Source: Fragilariopsis cylindrus CCMP1102
Taxonomy: Eukaryota; Bacillariophyta; Bacillariophyceae; Bacillariales; Bacillariaceae
Assembly (NCBI GenBank): GCA_900095095.1
Contig: FMBT01000409.1
Span: 62,001 to 126,000 of the forward strand
Length of the DNA: 64,000 nt
Direction: 5' to 3'
The translations under genes and the position numbers were made by a program. Shown here in pieces: positions 13,001 through 20,654 of the stretch. The stretch's first letter is position 1. The number at the start of each line of letters is the position of its first letter. Under the pieces are notes generated by a model. It had not been told where the DNA came from. It made no database searches and saw nothing but the letters and a program-made list of their open reading frames with translations.

Positions 13001-14258
13001 TATACGCTGCCACTAGGTCCGGTGCTGTTCTGGATTTCATTGACGTTGCTAGGATGCTGTTTGCATCATAATTATATAATACCATAATGTAAGATTTTCC
13101 TTTGAGCGATTTGACTGGAAATCTTCCAGTTTGATCCGTTGAAATCATACCATTTAATTCTTCCATGTTCACCAGGTGACAGCCAACCCGTTGGGTTCGA
13201 TCTTTGTTGTTGAAGAACTGTCCTTCTAATTCTGGTTTTAAGTCATCGGTTGTATTGTTTTTTGCTAATGGTGTTGTTGTTTTCGTACTCCGTATGCCTT
13301 GACGTCGTTTATGAAGGTGTCCCATTGCTGTCTCTTCAGTATCAGTCAGATGCTTAGACACCAATTCGTACGTGAGGCCTGGCCATGTAGAGTACGCTCC
13401 TGCTTTTATCGCTGCTAACCAAGTCCTCTTTACAGGATGTCCCGCTGCTCGATGGAGGTAATCAACTAATTGTTCTTTTGTTCGTAGTCGTTGGACGTTC
13501 TGCGCTAGGTGCGTTGGTAGTGGTGCCGAGCCTGGGTTCGGTCCCACCCTTGGTCCTGGTACGGGTCCTGGGTTCGGTCCCACCCTTGGTCCTGGTACAG
13601 GTTCCGGGTTCGGTCCCACCCTTGGAGCTGGTCCCAGGTTCGGTCCCACCCTTGGAGCTGGTACCGTTTTCCAAGTTAATGATTTATTATCAAATGGGGC
13701 AGCAAGGAGGACGTCACCTTGTTGTGATGCGACGATGGATCTAATTTTATCTTTTAATTTATCATTTACGATGGATCCTTTTTCGTCGTCGAACCAAATG
13801 CCACAACCACTTGCTGCTAATTTACCACATCCGATTAGGGGTGACTGCATATGTTTGAAAGCTTGGACATCCCGTGCGGATGTCGGAAGTCGGTTGAATG
13901 GTAGTATTCCTTCTTCCGTCTGGATCATGGATTGATTATTGGCAACACCGACTTGGATGTTACCTGACGTAGTCTTTTTACGATTGATGATTTTTGTTCT
14001 GTTTCCACAATAATGACCGGATGCTGCTGTATCGAACGACCATGACTGATGGTAGTCACCATATTCCTCTAATGTATCATTTTCTAATGCATCGTAATTG
14101 TTGGTATATATACTGCTGTTACATTGTTGTTGTTGTTGTTGTTGTTGTTGTAAACTATCTTCGGCCCTGCGTTCATATTCGGATATTACCCGATCGAATT
14201 TCATGTGGGGCTGTTGCCTGACTTGGTGCCATGTTTTATTTTTCATGGTGCTTCTCAC
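9948..14258 (-). CDS. Copia pol polyprotein (protease, integrase, reverse transcriptase, RNase H)
   Basis: One uninterrupted frame of about 1430 residues. From the N terminus: a polyglutamine run; an aspartic protease motif SFDTAASGHYCG (about residue 75); a Pro/Gly-rich repeat built on PRVGPNPGPVPG; the zinc-binding and catalytic core of integrase (STDQTGRFPVKSLKGKSY and NPAERAIQTFKNHL, the D and E sites); a Lys/Thr repeat built on QTKSQTKSQTK; reverse transcriptase with VVDDFGVKY in place of the usual YVDD box; and RNase H with MRTDNNTAEG and the copia C-terminal signature RSKAIDMRFYWLKDR...LADYYTKH. The frame ends inside the 3' LTR. Order and motifs are those of Ty1/copia. Confidence 0.92.
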   Translation of the reverse strand: MRSTMKNKTWHQVRQQPHMKFDRVISEYERRAEDSLQQQQQQQQQCNSSIYTNNYDALENDTLEEYGDYHQSWSFDTAASGHYCGNRTKIINRKKTTSGNIQVGVANNQSMIQTEEGILPFNRLPTSARDVQAFKHMQSPLIGCGKLAASGCGIWFDDEKGSIVNDKLKDKIRSIVASQQGDVLLAAPFDNKSLTWKTVPAPRVGPNLGPAPRVGPNPEPVPGPRVGPNPGPVPGPRVGPNPGSAPLPTHLAQNVQRLRTKEQLVDYLHRAAGHPVKRTWLAAIKAGAYSTWPGLTYELVSKHLTDTEETAMGHLHKRRQGIRSTKTTTPLAKNNTTDDLKPELEGQFFNNKDRTQRVGCHLVNMEELNGMISTDQTGRFPVKSLKGKSYIMVLYNYDANSILATSMKSRTAPDLVAAYNELHQQLLEGGVKPILQRLDNEISRVLIRAITDKDIDYQLASPNDHRLNPAERAIQTFKNHLIAILHGSDKQFPAWLWCQIIPQVVITLNMLRRSRINSKLSAYEQIFGVFDYNRTPLAPIGTKSVVHLRTTQKGRTTFGDHGVIGWTIGPAMHHYRHWSFYIPKTRNTRVSDTVVFLPEKYTMPTTASADRASTALEELTTALQNPEAAKPFLDTGNKLNAAIDALSEILAKRRSTTPSSAASPRVGPPTVASDNPNIINKHQLQTKSQTKSQTKCQTSSRTKFQTNPRTKLRTRARTKVQKFPLQTTVYKIFEDKIHQGYICGFDSKEGFYKVKYRDGDIEEGDETDIAKILKPPNKTSWKQALAATRFERVQARYCKLEEAMPIPSKFSNGFGKAVAYLDYQNGQAFIPSQQDYKYKACAVIDETTGKSMEYRDLLKDPKHRDTWSRAASNEFGRLFNGVGTKEDGTKRIIGTNTCIWIPKIKVPTGKRVTYARTVVAVRPEKAEPNRVRITVGGNLLEYLGETSTDAASIETAKILFNSVLSTPGARFGTIDISNFYIQNFLQDYQYMRFHISMIPKEIIDEYNLTTIMEPDGWCYVEIQKAMYGLKESGYIANQELKEVLGKQGYIPSKFTPGLFTHKTRRIAFSLVVDDFGVKYENKEDMDHLVKTLGDRYPIKVDLKAEFYLGITIKWDYVNRTATLSMPGYVKEALLEFQHPGTNEIKFNSPSPYTPPVYGRKQQMAKIDETNPINKKETKLLQQVCGKFLYYARAIDTTMLHALNDLATQTTKGTEKTMEALAHFLNYCATHPDAEIIFRASDMVIHNHSDAAYLVASEARSRAGGFTYMGNHKGNPQIINGAILVIAKIIKSVMSSAAEAEIGALFMNAKAIIPLRITCEELGHKQPATPMRTDNNTAEGIMNGTIKQNRSKAIDMRFYWLKDRSEQGQFRIYWEPGHTNLADYYTKHHPPCHHKRVRPVYTYTKQSPRSLQGCIELLARHLPKANLSPNLARMARA

Positions 14259-14525
14259 TGGTTGTGCTGTGTAGCGAGTTGGATAATGATCAGGTATAGT
14301 GTGGTGGGTATGGCTAGTGAAATGATCGTCACATATTGCGACGCGTACGGTGTTACTAAATTTAATGGTACTCGGAATTACTTGCTGGTTGATATTGAAG
14401 TTGTAATTGGAACTAGTTTTTAGAATACTACTAGTTAGTGTTTCTGTTATTGAGTCAGTCTCTATTTCTGTTGTTGAGTCAGTCTCGATTTTTTCAATAT
14501 TATATGCTTGTAATCCCCCACCGCT

Positions 14526-15917
14526 TCAGGCCCATTTGGAAAATTCTTTATCTTTGATGGAACCTCCCATCGGATTGGCTCCAGTCGCAGCGTCCATATG
14601 CCCCGGCTCTTTGCGGAAACAAGATCCGCTGTGGTGTTTCGTGGAGCAATCATAGCCGTGCGACCAGCAGTAGGTCTCGGCCGTGTAGAATTTACTGTTT
14701 TTGGTACAGTTGGCGGGTCCATCGGCTCGACTTTTGTAGACACCTCCGCCAGCGTTGTTGCCTCCTCGACCACCACGGCCGCCACGACCACCACCACGGC
14801 CGCCGCGCCCTCCACCGGTACCAGTGTTACCACCGGTACCAGTAGCGGACGTCGGCGTGATAGCGGACGTACGTAATAATGCTTCTAGTTCTGCAATACG
14901 TCGATCTTGTACAGCTGAGTTGGCTGTCATTGCAGAGAAGGCAGTCGCGTTATCGTCCATTCCACCACCTCTTGCTGCTATCATCTGCATCACCGATGCG
15001 TTGATTTCTTCCTGTCGGGTATTCACCGCGCTCTGTGCATTTTGTCGCTCACCGATAGCCCGGAATCCGTTGTGAGTTACTTGCTCCAGTTCCTGTACCT
15101 GTTGTGCACTGTTCGCTACTCCTGCTAATCCTAATGAATTCTGAGACGTGTGATATACATTGTACTTCTTACCGAAGAATGCGCGACATTGTTGTTGGTT
15201 TTCTTATCAGCACTTGGTAATGCTTTCCACTTAATACACGCAGATTCGAATTGGCCACTATTGCGTACGGCCGCATAAACGTATTTGATAAACGTTGCAT
15301 CACCTTGTGCTTTCGTGATATACTTCATTTCGTATAAGGTTTCGGTATTTTCCTTGACGGATTGAAATAAATTTTCGATGTGATTAGTTGGATCCCATTC
15401 TTGCCTGAGTGTTGTTTCGACTGCATTAATTTCTTCTGGTTCTGGTGGATAATTGTCTTTGATGTGGTCAATTAAATTGGCGATCGTTACTCTTTTTGAA
15501 TTTTGTGATTGGATCGGATAGTGCTTGGAAGTACACCGCTTCAAATCGTGATAACAAGAATTGTTTAGCTGCTTCCTTTAAGTTATTATCAGACTCCCAT
15601 AATTCTTTGCGTCTACTGTAGCTAGCCAAGTGATTGGCTCGTAGTTCCTCCGTTCCCAATCCAGCGAATGATAATTCACCTGGATTGGTGCTTGCTACAA
15701 CTGCTGTTTCCATATTGGATGTATCCATAATACAGTGCAGTTTTCCCAAATTTGACCTGTCGTCATCCATGGCAATACAGTTTGTCTTGAGTGCCGAAAT
15801 GACGACATGTGCTGATACGAATGTTGGCAATCCAACTACTGGTTGAACTTCCTCTTGCTTGGTTGGGAACTTTTCCTGGTATTCCTCTGCAGTGTACACT
15901 TTATAATTCCAATTCAT
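14526..15917 (-). pseudogene. Copia gag region, looks broken (about two breaks)
   Basis: Reading frames on the element strand between the leader and pol. The first part (15917 downwards) resembles a capsid-like helical region. The last part (14526-15026) carries a Gly/Arg-rich stretch and a variant zinc knuckle, YCWSHG...H.SGSC, followed by GHMDAATGANPMGGS. That form recurs in gag proteins of diatom copia elements. The parts lie in more than one frame, so the gene looks broken in about two places. Frameshifted translation is known in some LTR families but nothing here shows it. Confidence 0.7.
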
Positions 15918-16635
15918 CGTATTGTAATATACTGTACGTAATATACGTATTATCGGAAGAAGAACTGGATGGAATTGGATGGATCACCTGTTGTTGTAAT
16001 ATTCGTACGATATTATATTTAATATTCGTAATATTCGTAAGCTTGGATGGATCAATATACGTAATATTCGTAAGACGTTGTGGCTGAATCGTTAGATCGT
16101 AAATCGTAATATTCGTAGGATATATTCGTTAGATCGTAAATCGTAATATACGTAGTATTCGTACGATACTGTGGATGGATCACTTGGTGTTGTAGATAAT
16201 ATACGTAATATACGTAAGATTGGATGGATCACTTGCTTGATTCGTTGACGCGTTCACTTGGGGGTAGGGTTGACTTGTTTCGTGATATTCGTAAGATACG
16301 TCGCACCTCGTCGGAATGATCTGGATCGGATGGCACGTTCTGTAGATCCGTGTTATTTTTGAATTAGGTTGATCTTATACTTGAATTTCAACAACACTGG
16401 GCTTGTTTATTTATTTATATTAAATAGCACGTGGATATGGTCTTGTTGGTGTATATATCGATGCTTAGGCTATCGATTTTGGTTTACGATATATCGTATT
16501 TTCGATGCGTATGCTATCGATTGATTCGGTTTATCAGTGCTTAGGCTTCTGTAATCCGTTCTTTAACCTGGTGCGTATGCTGCCTGGTACCTGGTGCGTA
16601 TGCTGCCTGGTTCTTTTTAAAAATCTAAATATAAC
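15918..16635 (-). repeat. Retrotransposon leader with reiterated TACG/ATTCGTA motifs
   Basis: Between gag and the 5' LTR lie about 700 bp without an open frame. Positions 15930-16300 are filled with degenerate copies of AATATACGTAATATTCGTA and of TGGATGGATCACTTG. Many copies are near-palindromic (TATACGTATA-like). Positions 16430-16620 hold CGATATATCG-type and TGGTGCGTATGCTGCC repeats. Iterated palindromes in the leader could be packaging, dimerisation or regulatory sites; that role is inference only. Confidence 0.6.
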
Positions 16636-16901
16636 TATTAAGACATCTACACTCGACTACAAGAGAGAGAGAGATCTGAGTTCTTATTAACTGTGTTATA
16701 TTTAGATTATGAGGATGATCTCTATTGCTATTGTATTGGGTTTGCTTTCATTCGTATGATAGGCTTTTTGGCTGTCGTATTGAATGGATGTGAGTTGCGC
16801 TTAGTCACTGGCTCACAGATGGTCTGGCCTACGCGCGTGCCATGCGCGCGAGATTAGGGCTAAGGTTAGCTTTAGGCAGGTGTCGCGCTAGCAACTCAAT
16901 A
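16636..16901 (-). repeat. Right LTR (5' LTR of the element)
   Basis: Same 266 bp as the left LTR with no difference seen. The sequence just inside it on the element strand (GTTATATTTAGATTT) does not match the common initiator-Met tRNA primer site, so the primer is not identified. The 5-bp duplication ATGCG follows at 16902-16906, and the host PTAS-coding repeat resumes at once. Confidence 0.93.
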
Positions 16902-16905
16902 ATGC

Positions 16906-17900
16906 GGTAGGTGATGCAGTTGGCGTTGCTGTAGGCGATGCAGTAGGTTATGCAGTAGGTGATGCAGTTGGCGTTGCTGTAGGCAATGCAGTTGGTCTTG
17001 CTGTAGGTGATGCAGTTGGCGTTGCTGTAGGCGATGCAGTTGGCGTTGCAGTTGGTCTTGCAGTAGGTGATGCGGTAGGTGATGCAGTTGGCGTTGATGT
17101 AGGTGATGCAGTTGGCATTGCAGTAGGTGATGGCGATACAGTAGGTGATGCAGTTGTAGGCGATGCAGTAGGTGATGGCGATACAGTAGGTGATGCAGTT
17201 GTAGGCGATGCAGTAGGTGTTGCAGTTGGCGATGCAGTAGGTGATACAGTAGGCGATGCAGTAGGTGACGCAGTAGGCGATGCAGTAGGCGTTGCTGTAG
17301 GTGATGCAGTAGGCGGTGCAGTAGGCGATGCAGTAGGTGTTGCAGTTGGCGTTGCAGTTGGCGTTGCTGTAGGTGATGCAGTAGGCGATGCAGTAGGCGT
17401 TGCAGTAGGTGATGCAGTTGGCGTTGCTGTAGGCAATCCAGTTGGTGCCGCAGTAGGTGATACAGTAGGCGTTGCTGTAGGCGATGCAATAGGTGGCGCA
17501 GTAGGCGTTGCTGTAGGCGATGCAGTAGGTGATGCAGTAGGTGATGCAGTTGGCGTTGCTGTAGGCGATGCAGTTGGTCTTGCTGTAGGTGATGCAGTTG
17601 GCGTTGCTGTAGGTGATGCAGTTGGCGTTGCAGTTGGTCTTGCAGTAGGTGATGCGGTAGGTGATGCAGTTGGCGTTGATGTAGGTGATGCAGTTGGCAT
17701 TGCAGTAGGTGATGGCGATACAGTAGGTGATGCAGTTTTAGGCGATGCAGTAGGTGATGGCGATACAGTAGGTGATGCAGTTGTAGGCGATGCAGTAGGT
17801 GTTGCAGTTGGCGATGCAGTAGGTGATACAGTAGGCGATGCAGTAGGTGACGCAGTAGGTGATACAGTAGGCGTTGCTGTAGGCGATGCAATAGGTGCCG
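16906..17900 (-). repeat. PTAS-coding minisatellite with a 582-bp higher-order duplication
   Basis: Twelve-base units coding PTAS/PTAT fill this stretch. A distinctive motif (GTTGGCATTG followed by the GGCGATACAG pair) occurs at 17111 and again at 17693, an offset of 582 bp or 194 codons. The flanking order of variant units matches in both copies, so a block of some 400 bp was duplicated as a unit and in frame. The same repeat type lies across the retrotransposon at 9370-9754. Confidence 0.8.
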
Positions 17901-20429
17901 CAGTAGGCGTTGCTGTAGGTGTTGCTGTGGGTTTTGGAGTAGGTGCTAAAGTAGGTCCTGCAATAGGTCCTACAGTAGGTTCTAAAGTAGGCGCTACAGT
18001 AGGATCTGGAGTAGGTGCTACAGTACTTGGTGCATCACTTGAAGAGCTTGGTAAAGAACCAGGGTCGGTGGTCTCAGTTGGAGATGCGGTTGGCGAAGCA
18101 GTAGGGATTGATGAACTTGTTGGAGCAGAACTTGGGATGAAACTTGGTGGATCACTTGGAGAGCTTGGTAAAGAACTAGGGTTGGTGGTCTCAGTTGGAG
18201 ATGCGGTTGGCGAAGCAGTAGGGATTGAAGAACTTGTTGGAGCAGAACTTGGGAAGAAACTTGATGAGGAGCTTGGTACACCACCTGTAGGATCTGGAGT
18301 AGGTGCTTCAGTAGGTTCTGGAGTAGGATCTGGAGTAGGTGCTTCAGTAGGTTCTGGAGTAGGATCTGGAGTAGATGCTTCAGTAGGTTCTGGAGTAGGT
18401 GATACAGTAGGATCTGGAGTAGGTGCTTCAGTAGGTTCTGGAGTAGGCGCTAAAGTAGGTCCTGCAATAGGTGCTCGAGTAGTTGCTAAAGTAGGATCTG
18501 GAGTAGGGGCTTCAGTAGGTTCTGGAGTAGGCGCTTCAGTAGGTTCTGGAGTAGGTGCTTTTGTAGGTTCTGGAGTAGGCGCTAAAGTAGGTCCTGCAAT
18601 AGGTGCTCGAGTAGTTGCTAAAGTAGGTCCTGCAATAGGTCCTACAGTAGGTTCTGGAGTAGTTGCTACAGTAGGATCTGGAGTAGGTGCTGGTGTAGTA
18701 GGTTCTGGAGTAGGCGCTATAGTAGGATCTGGAGTAGGTGCTTCAGTAGGTTCTGGAGTAGGCGCTAAAGTAGATCCTGCAATAGGTGCTCGAGTAGTTG
18801 CTAAAGTAGGTCCTGCAATAGGTCCTACAGTAGGTTCTGGAGTAGGTGCTACAGTAGGATCTGGAGTAGGTGCTACAGTACTTGGTGCATCACTTGAAGA
18901 GCTTGGTAAAGAACTAGGGTCGGTGGTCTCAGTTGGAGATGCGGTTGGCGAAGCAGTAGGGATTGACGAACTTGTTGGAGCAGAACTTGGGATGAAACTT
19001 GGTGCATCACTTGAAGAGCTTGGTAACGAACTAGGGTCGGTGGTCTCAGTTGGAGATGCGGTTGGCGAAGCAGTAGGGATTGACGAACTTGTTGGAGCAG
19101 AACTTGGGACGAAACTTGGTGAGGAGCTTGGTACACCACTTGGTGCGCCACTTGGAATGGAACTTGGTACACCACTTGGTGTATGACTTGGCCCAAAACT
19201 AGGCAAACCACTAGGAACCTCACTTGGGATTGAACTTGGTGTGCCACTTGGATCAAAACTAGGAGCAGAGCTGGGTGCACCACTTGGTGTAAGACTTGGA
19301 ATGGAACTTGGAACACCACTTGGTGTAAGACTTGGCCCAAAACTAGGCAAACCACTAGGAACCTCACTTGGGATGGAACTTGGTGCGCCACTCGGATCTA
19401 AACTAGGAGCAGAGCTTGGTGCACCACTTGGTGTAAGACTTGGAATGGAACTTGGAACACCACTTGGTGAAAGACTCGGAAGGGAACTAGGGGAAGCACT
19501 TGGTGAAATACTTGGAAGAGAACTGGGTGCGAGGCTGTTGCTTGGTTCAGCAGTTGCAGTAGGTACAGAACTTGGTACAGCGCTTGTGGTTGGTGCATTG
19601 CTTAAGCTTGGTAGACTACTTGGCAGCAAACTTGGTGCAAAACTAGGGTTAGAACTAGGAACAGCACTGGGTGAGTGACTTGGGTTAGAACTTGGTGTTA
19701 GACTGGGCCTTGAGCTTGGAACAACACTGGGTGAACGACTTGGCTCAGAACTTGGTGTAAGACTTGGCCTTGAGCTTGGAACAGCACTTGGTGAACGACT
19801 TGGTTCAGAACTTGGTGTAAGACTGGGCCTTGAGCTTGGAACAGCACTGGGTGAACGACTTGGCTCAGAACTGGGTGTAAGACTGGGCCTTGAGCTTGGA
19901 ACAGCACTGGGTGAACGACTTGGCTCAGAACTTGGTGTAAGACTGGGCCTCGAACTTGGAACAGCACTGGGTGAACGACTTGGCTCAGAACTTGGTGTAA
20001 GACTGGGCCTCGAACTTGGAACAGCACTGGGTGAATGACTTGGCTCAACACTTGGATTCGAACTTGGTGCAATTGATATACTTGGACCTGAACTTGGTTC
20101 AGAACTAGGCTCCTCACTAGGAGGCAAAATTACCGTTGCTTCTATCCCTGAAGTATCCTTTAAAACTGTGGAATAAGTGTCTCCCAAGATTGCACTTTCA
20201 TTTTCTGTTGCTGCTAATGCAGTGTTAAAGCCTGTTGAAGGTGAAGCAGTGAAGCTACATAGTACAGAATAACAATTAGAATTTTCTGTATTTACACCAG
20301 TTTCCGCTACAATATCTTCACAGGTTGTCTCTGTTGCAGTACATTCAGTAAGAATTTCTTTAGCAAGGCGTCTGCCTGCAGGTGAGTTTGTTGAGAGACC
20401 AGCAATTGCTTTTGATGTATCAGTAGCAC
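16948..20429 (-). CDS. Giant modular surface protein, 5' part of exon C/D (right of the retrotransposon), ending at an in-frame TAA
   Basis: The exon starts at the acceptor TTCTTATAG|GTGCT (phase 1). It opens with a soluble domain of about 120 residues ([12 protein letters not shown], six Cys, ending [13 protein letters not shown]) that is paralogous to one in exon B. Then come six 20-residue [20 protein letters not shown] repeats, [10 protein letters not shown] units, [14 protein letters not shown] units and [10 protein letters not shown] units. TAA at 16950-16948 replaces a TCA serine codon of the repeat and stops the frame 47 bases before the retrotransposon. Beyond it the frame is open again to the insertion and past it. 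Either this is the true end of a shorter gene or, as exon lengths suggest, a nonsense change in a damaged allele. Confidence 0.7.
19680..20045 (-). repeat. 60-bp (20-residue) tandem repeat, about six copies
   Basis: Six adjoining 60-bp units encode [20 protein letters not shown] with few differences. Three or four related units occur in exon B at about 21400-21620. A larger block around it (about 19360-19740) is almost identical to exon B at about 21050-21430, offset near 1692 bp, pointing to recent duplication or gene conversion between the two exons. Confidence 0.8.
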
Positions 20430-20525
20430 CTATAAGAACAAAGAACAAGCGAAAATTGGTTAGAAATAGTTAATGATGAAAAAAAAGACAGTGTTTGGGG
20501 GGAAAAGTAAAAGGTTTTGGCTTAC
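20430..20525 (-). other. 96-bp intron, twin copy 2, of the giant gene
   Basis: Donor GTAAGCC and acceptor TTCTTATAG, phase 1. Its sequence matches the neighbouring intron 20559-20654 at most positions, including the CCCCCCAAACACTGTC block and the pyrimidine-rich 3' end, and both are 96 bp. It is also recognisably related to the 94-bp intron at 22946-23039. Confidence 0.8.
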
Positions 20526-20558
20526 CTTGTGCAACTTCCGCAGAGGTAACAGTCGAAC
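20526..20558 (-). CDS. 33-nt microexon of the giant gene
   Basis: Eleven codons, reading with the flanking bases GSTVTSAEVAQG, between two near-identical 96-bp phase-1 introns. The encoded segment matches the last residues of exon A (PSVTQAEIEEG), so it is the front of the paralogous domain that continues in exon C as [11 protein letters not shown] symmetrical phase-1 exon can be added or skipped without loss of frame. Too short for any ORF search; supported by splice signals and paralogy. Confidence 0.72.
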
Positions 20559-20654
20559 CTATAGGAACAAAGAACAAGTGAAAATTGGTTAGAAATAGAT
20601 GATGATGGAAAAAAAGACAGTGTTTGGGGGGGAAAGTAAAGGGTTTTGGCTTAC
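20559..20654 (-). other. 96-bp intron, twin copy 1, of the giant gene
   Basis: Donor GTAAGCC after CTGCAAAAG and acceptor TTCCTATAG, phase 1. Nearly the same sequence as the intron at 20430-20525. The intron is open in the exon frame, so retention would add residues rather than stop translation at once. Confidence 0.8.

Larger units (their letters stand above)
9755..16901 (-). mobile_element. Full-length Ty1/copia LTR retrotransposon inserted in the giant gene
   Basis: A 7147-bp element on the minus strand, bounded by two 266-bp LTRs that are identical by eye and flanked by the 5-bp duplication ATGCG (9750-9754 and 16902-16906). Internal order on its own strand is leader, gag region, pol with protease, integrase, reverse transcriptase and RNase H. 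Integrase before RT places it in Ty1/copia, in line with the diatom and stramenopile copia elements. LTR identity points to a very recent insertion. pol looks whole; gag is spread over several frames and looks broken in about two places. It lies in the same orientation as the host gene. Confidence 0.93.

Noticed and set aside
17927-19186. A 419-codon plus-strand ORF, Val/Gly-rich
   Set aside because: Antisense shadow of the PTPEPT/PSSAPS repeats of exon C. The same pattern appears at 8441-9760, 19241-19678 and 21653-22378, and in reverse at 47665-47946.
20430-20448. ATG at 20448 as the start of a separate gene ([10 protein letters not shown])
   Set aside because: It lies inside the pyrimidine-rich intron end just before TTCTTATAG. 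The conserved domain starts after that acceptor.
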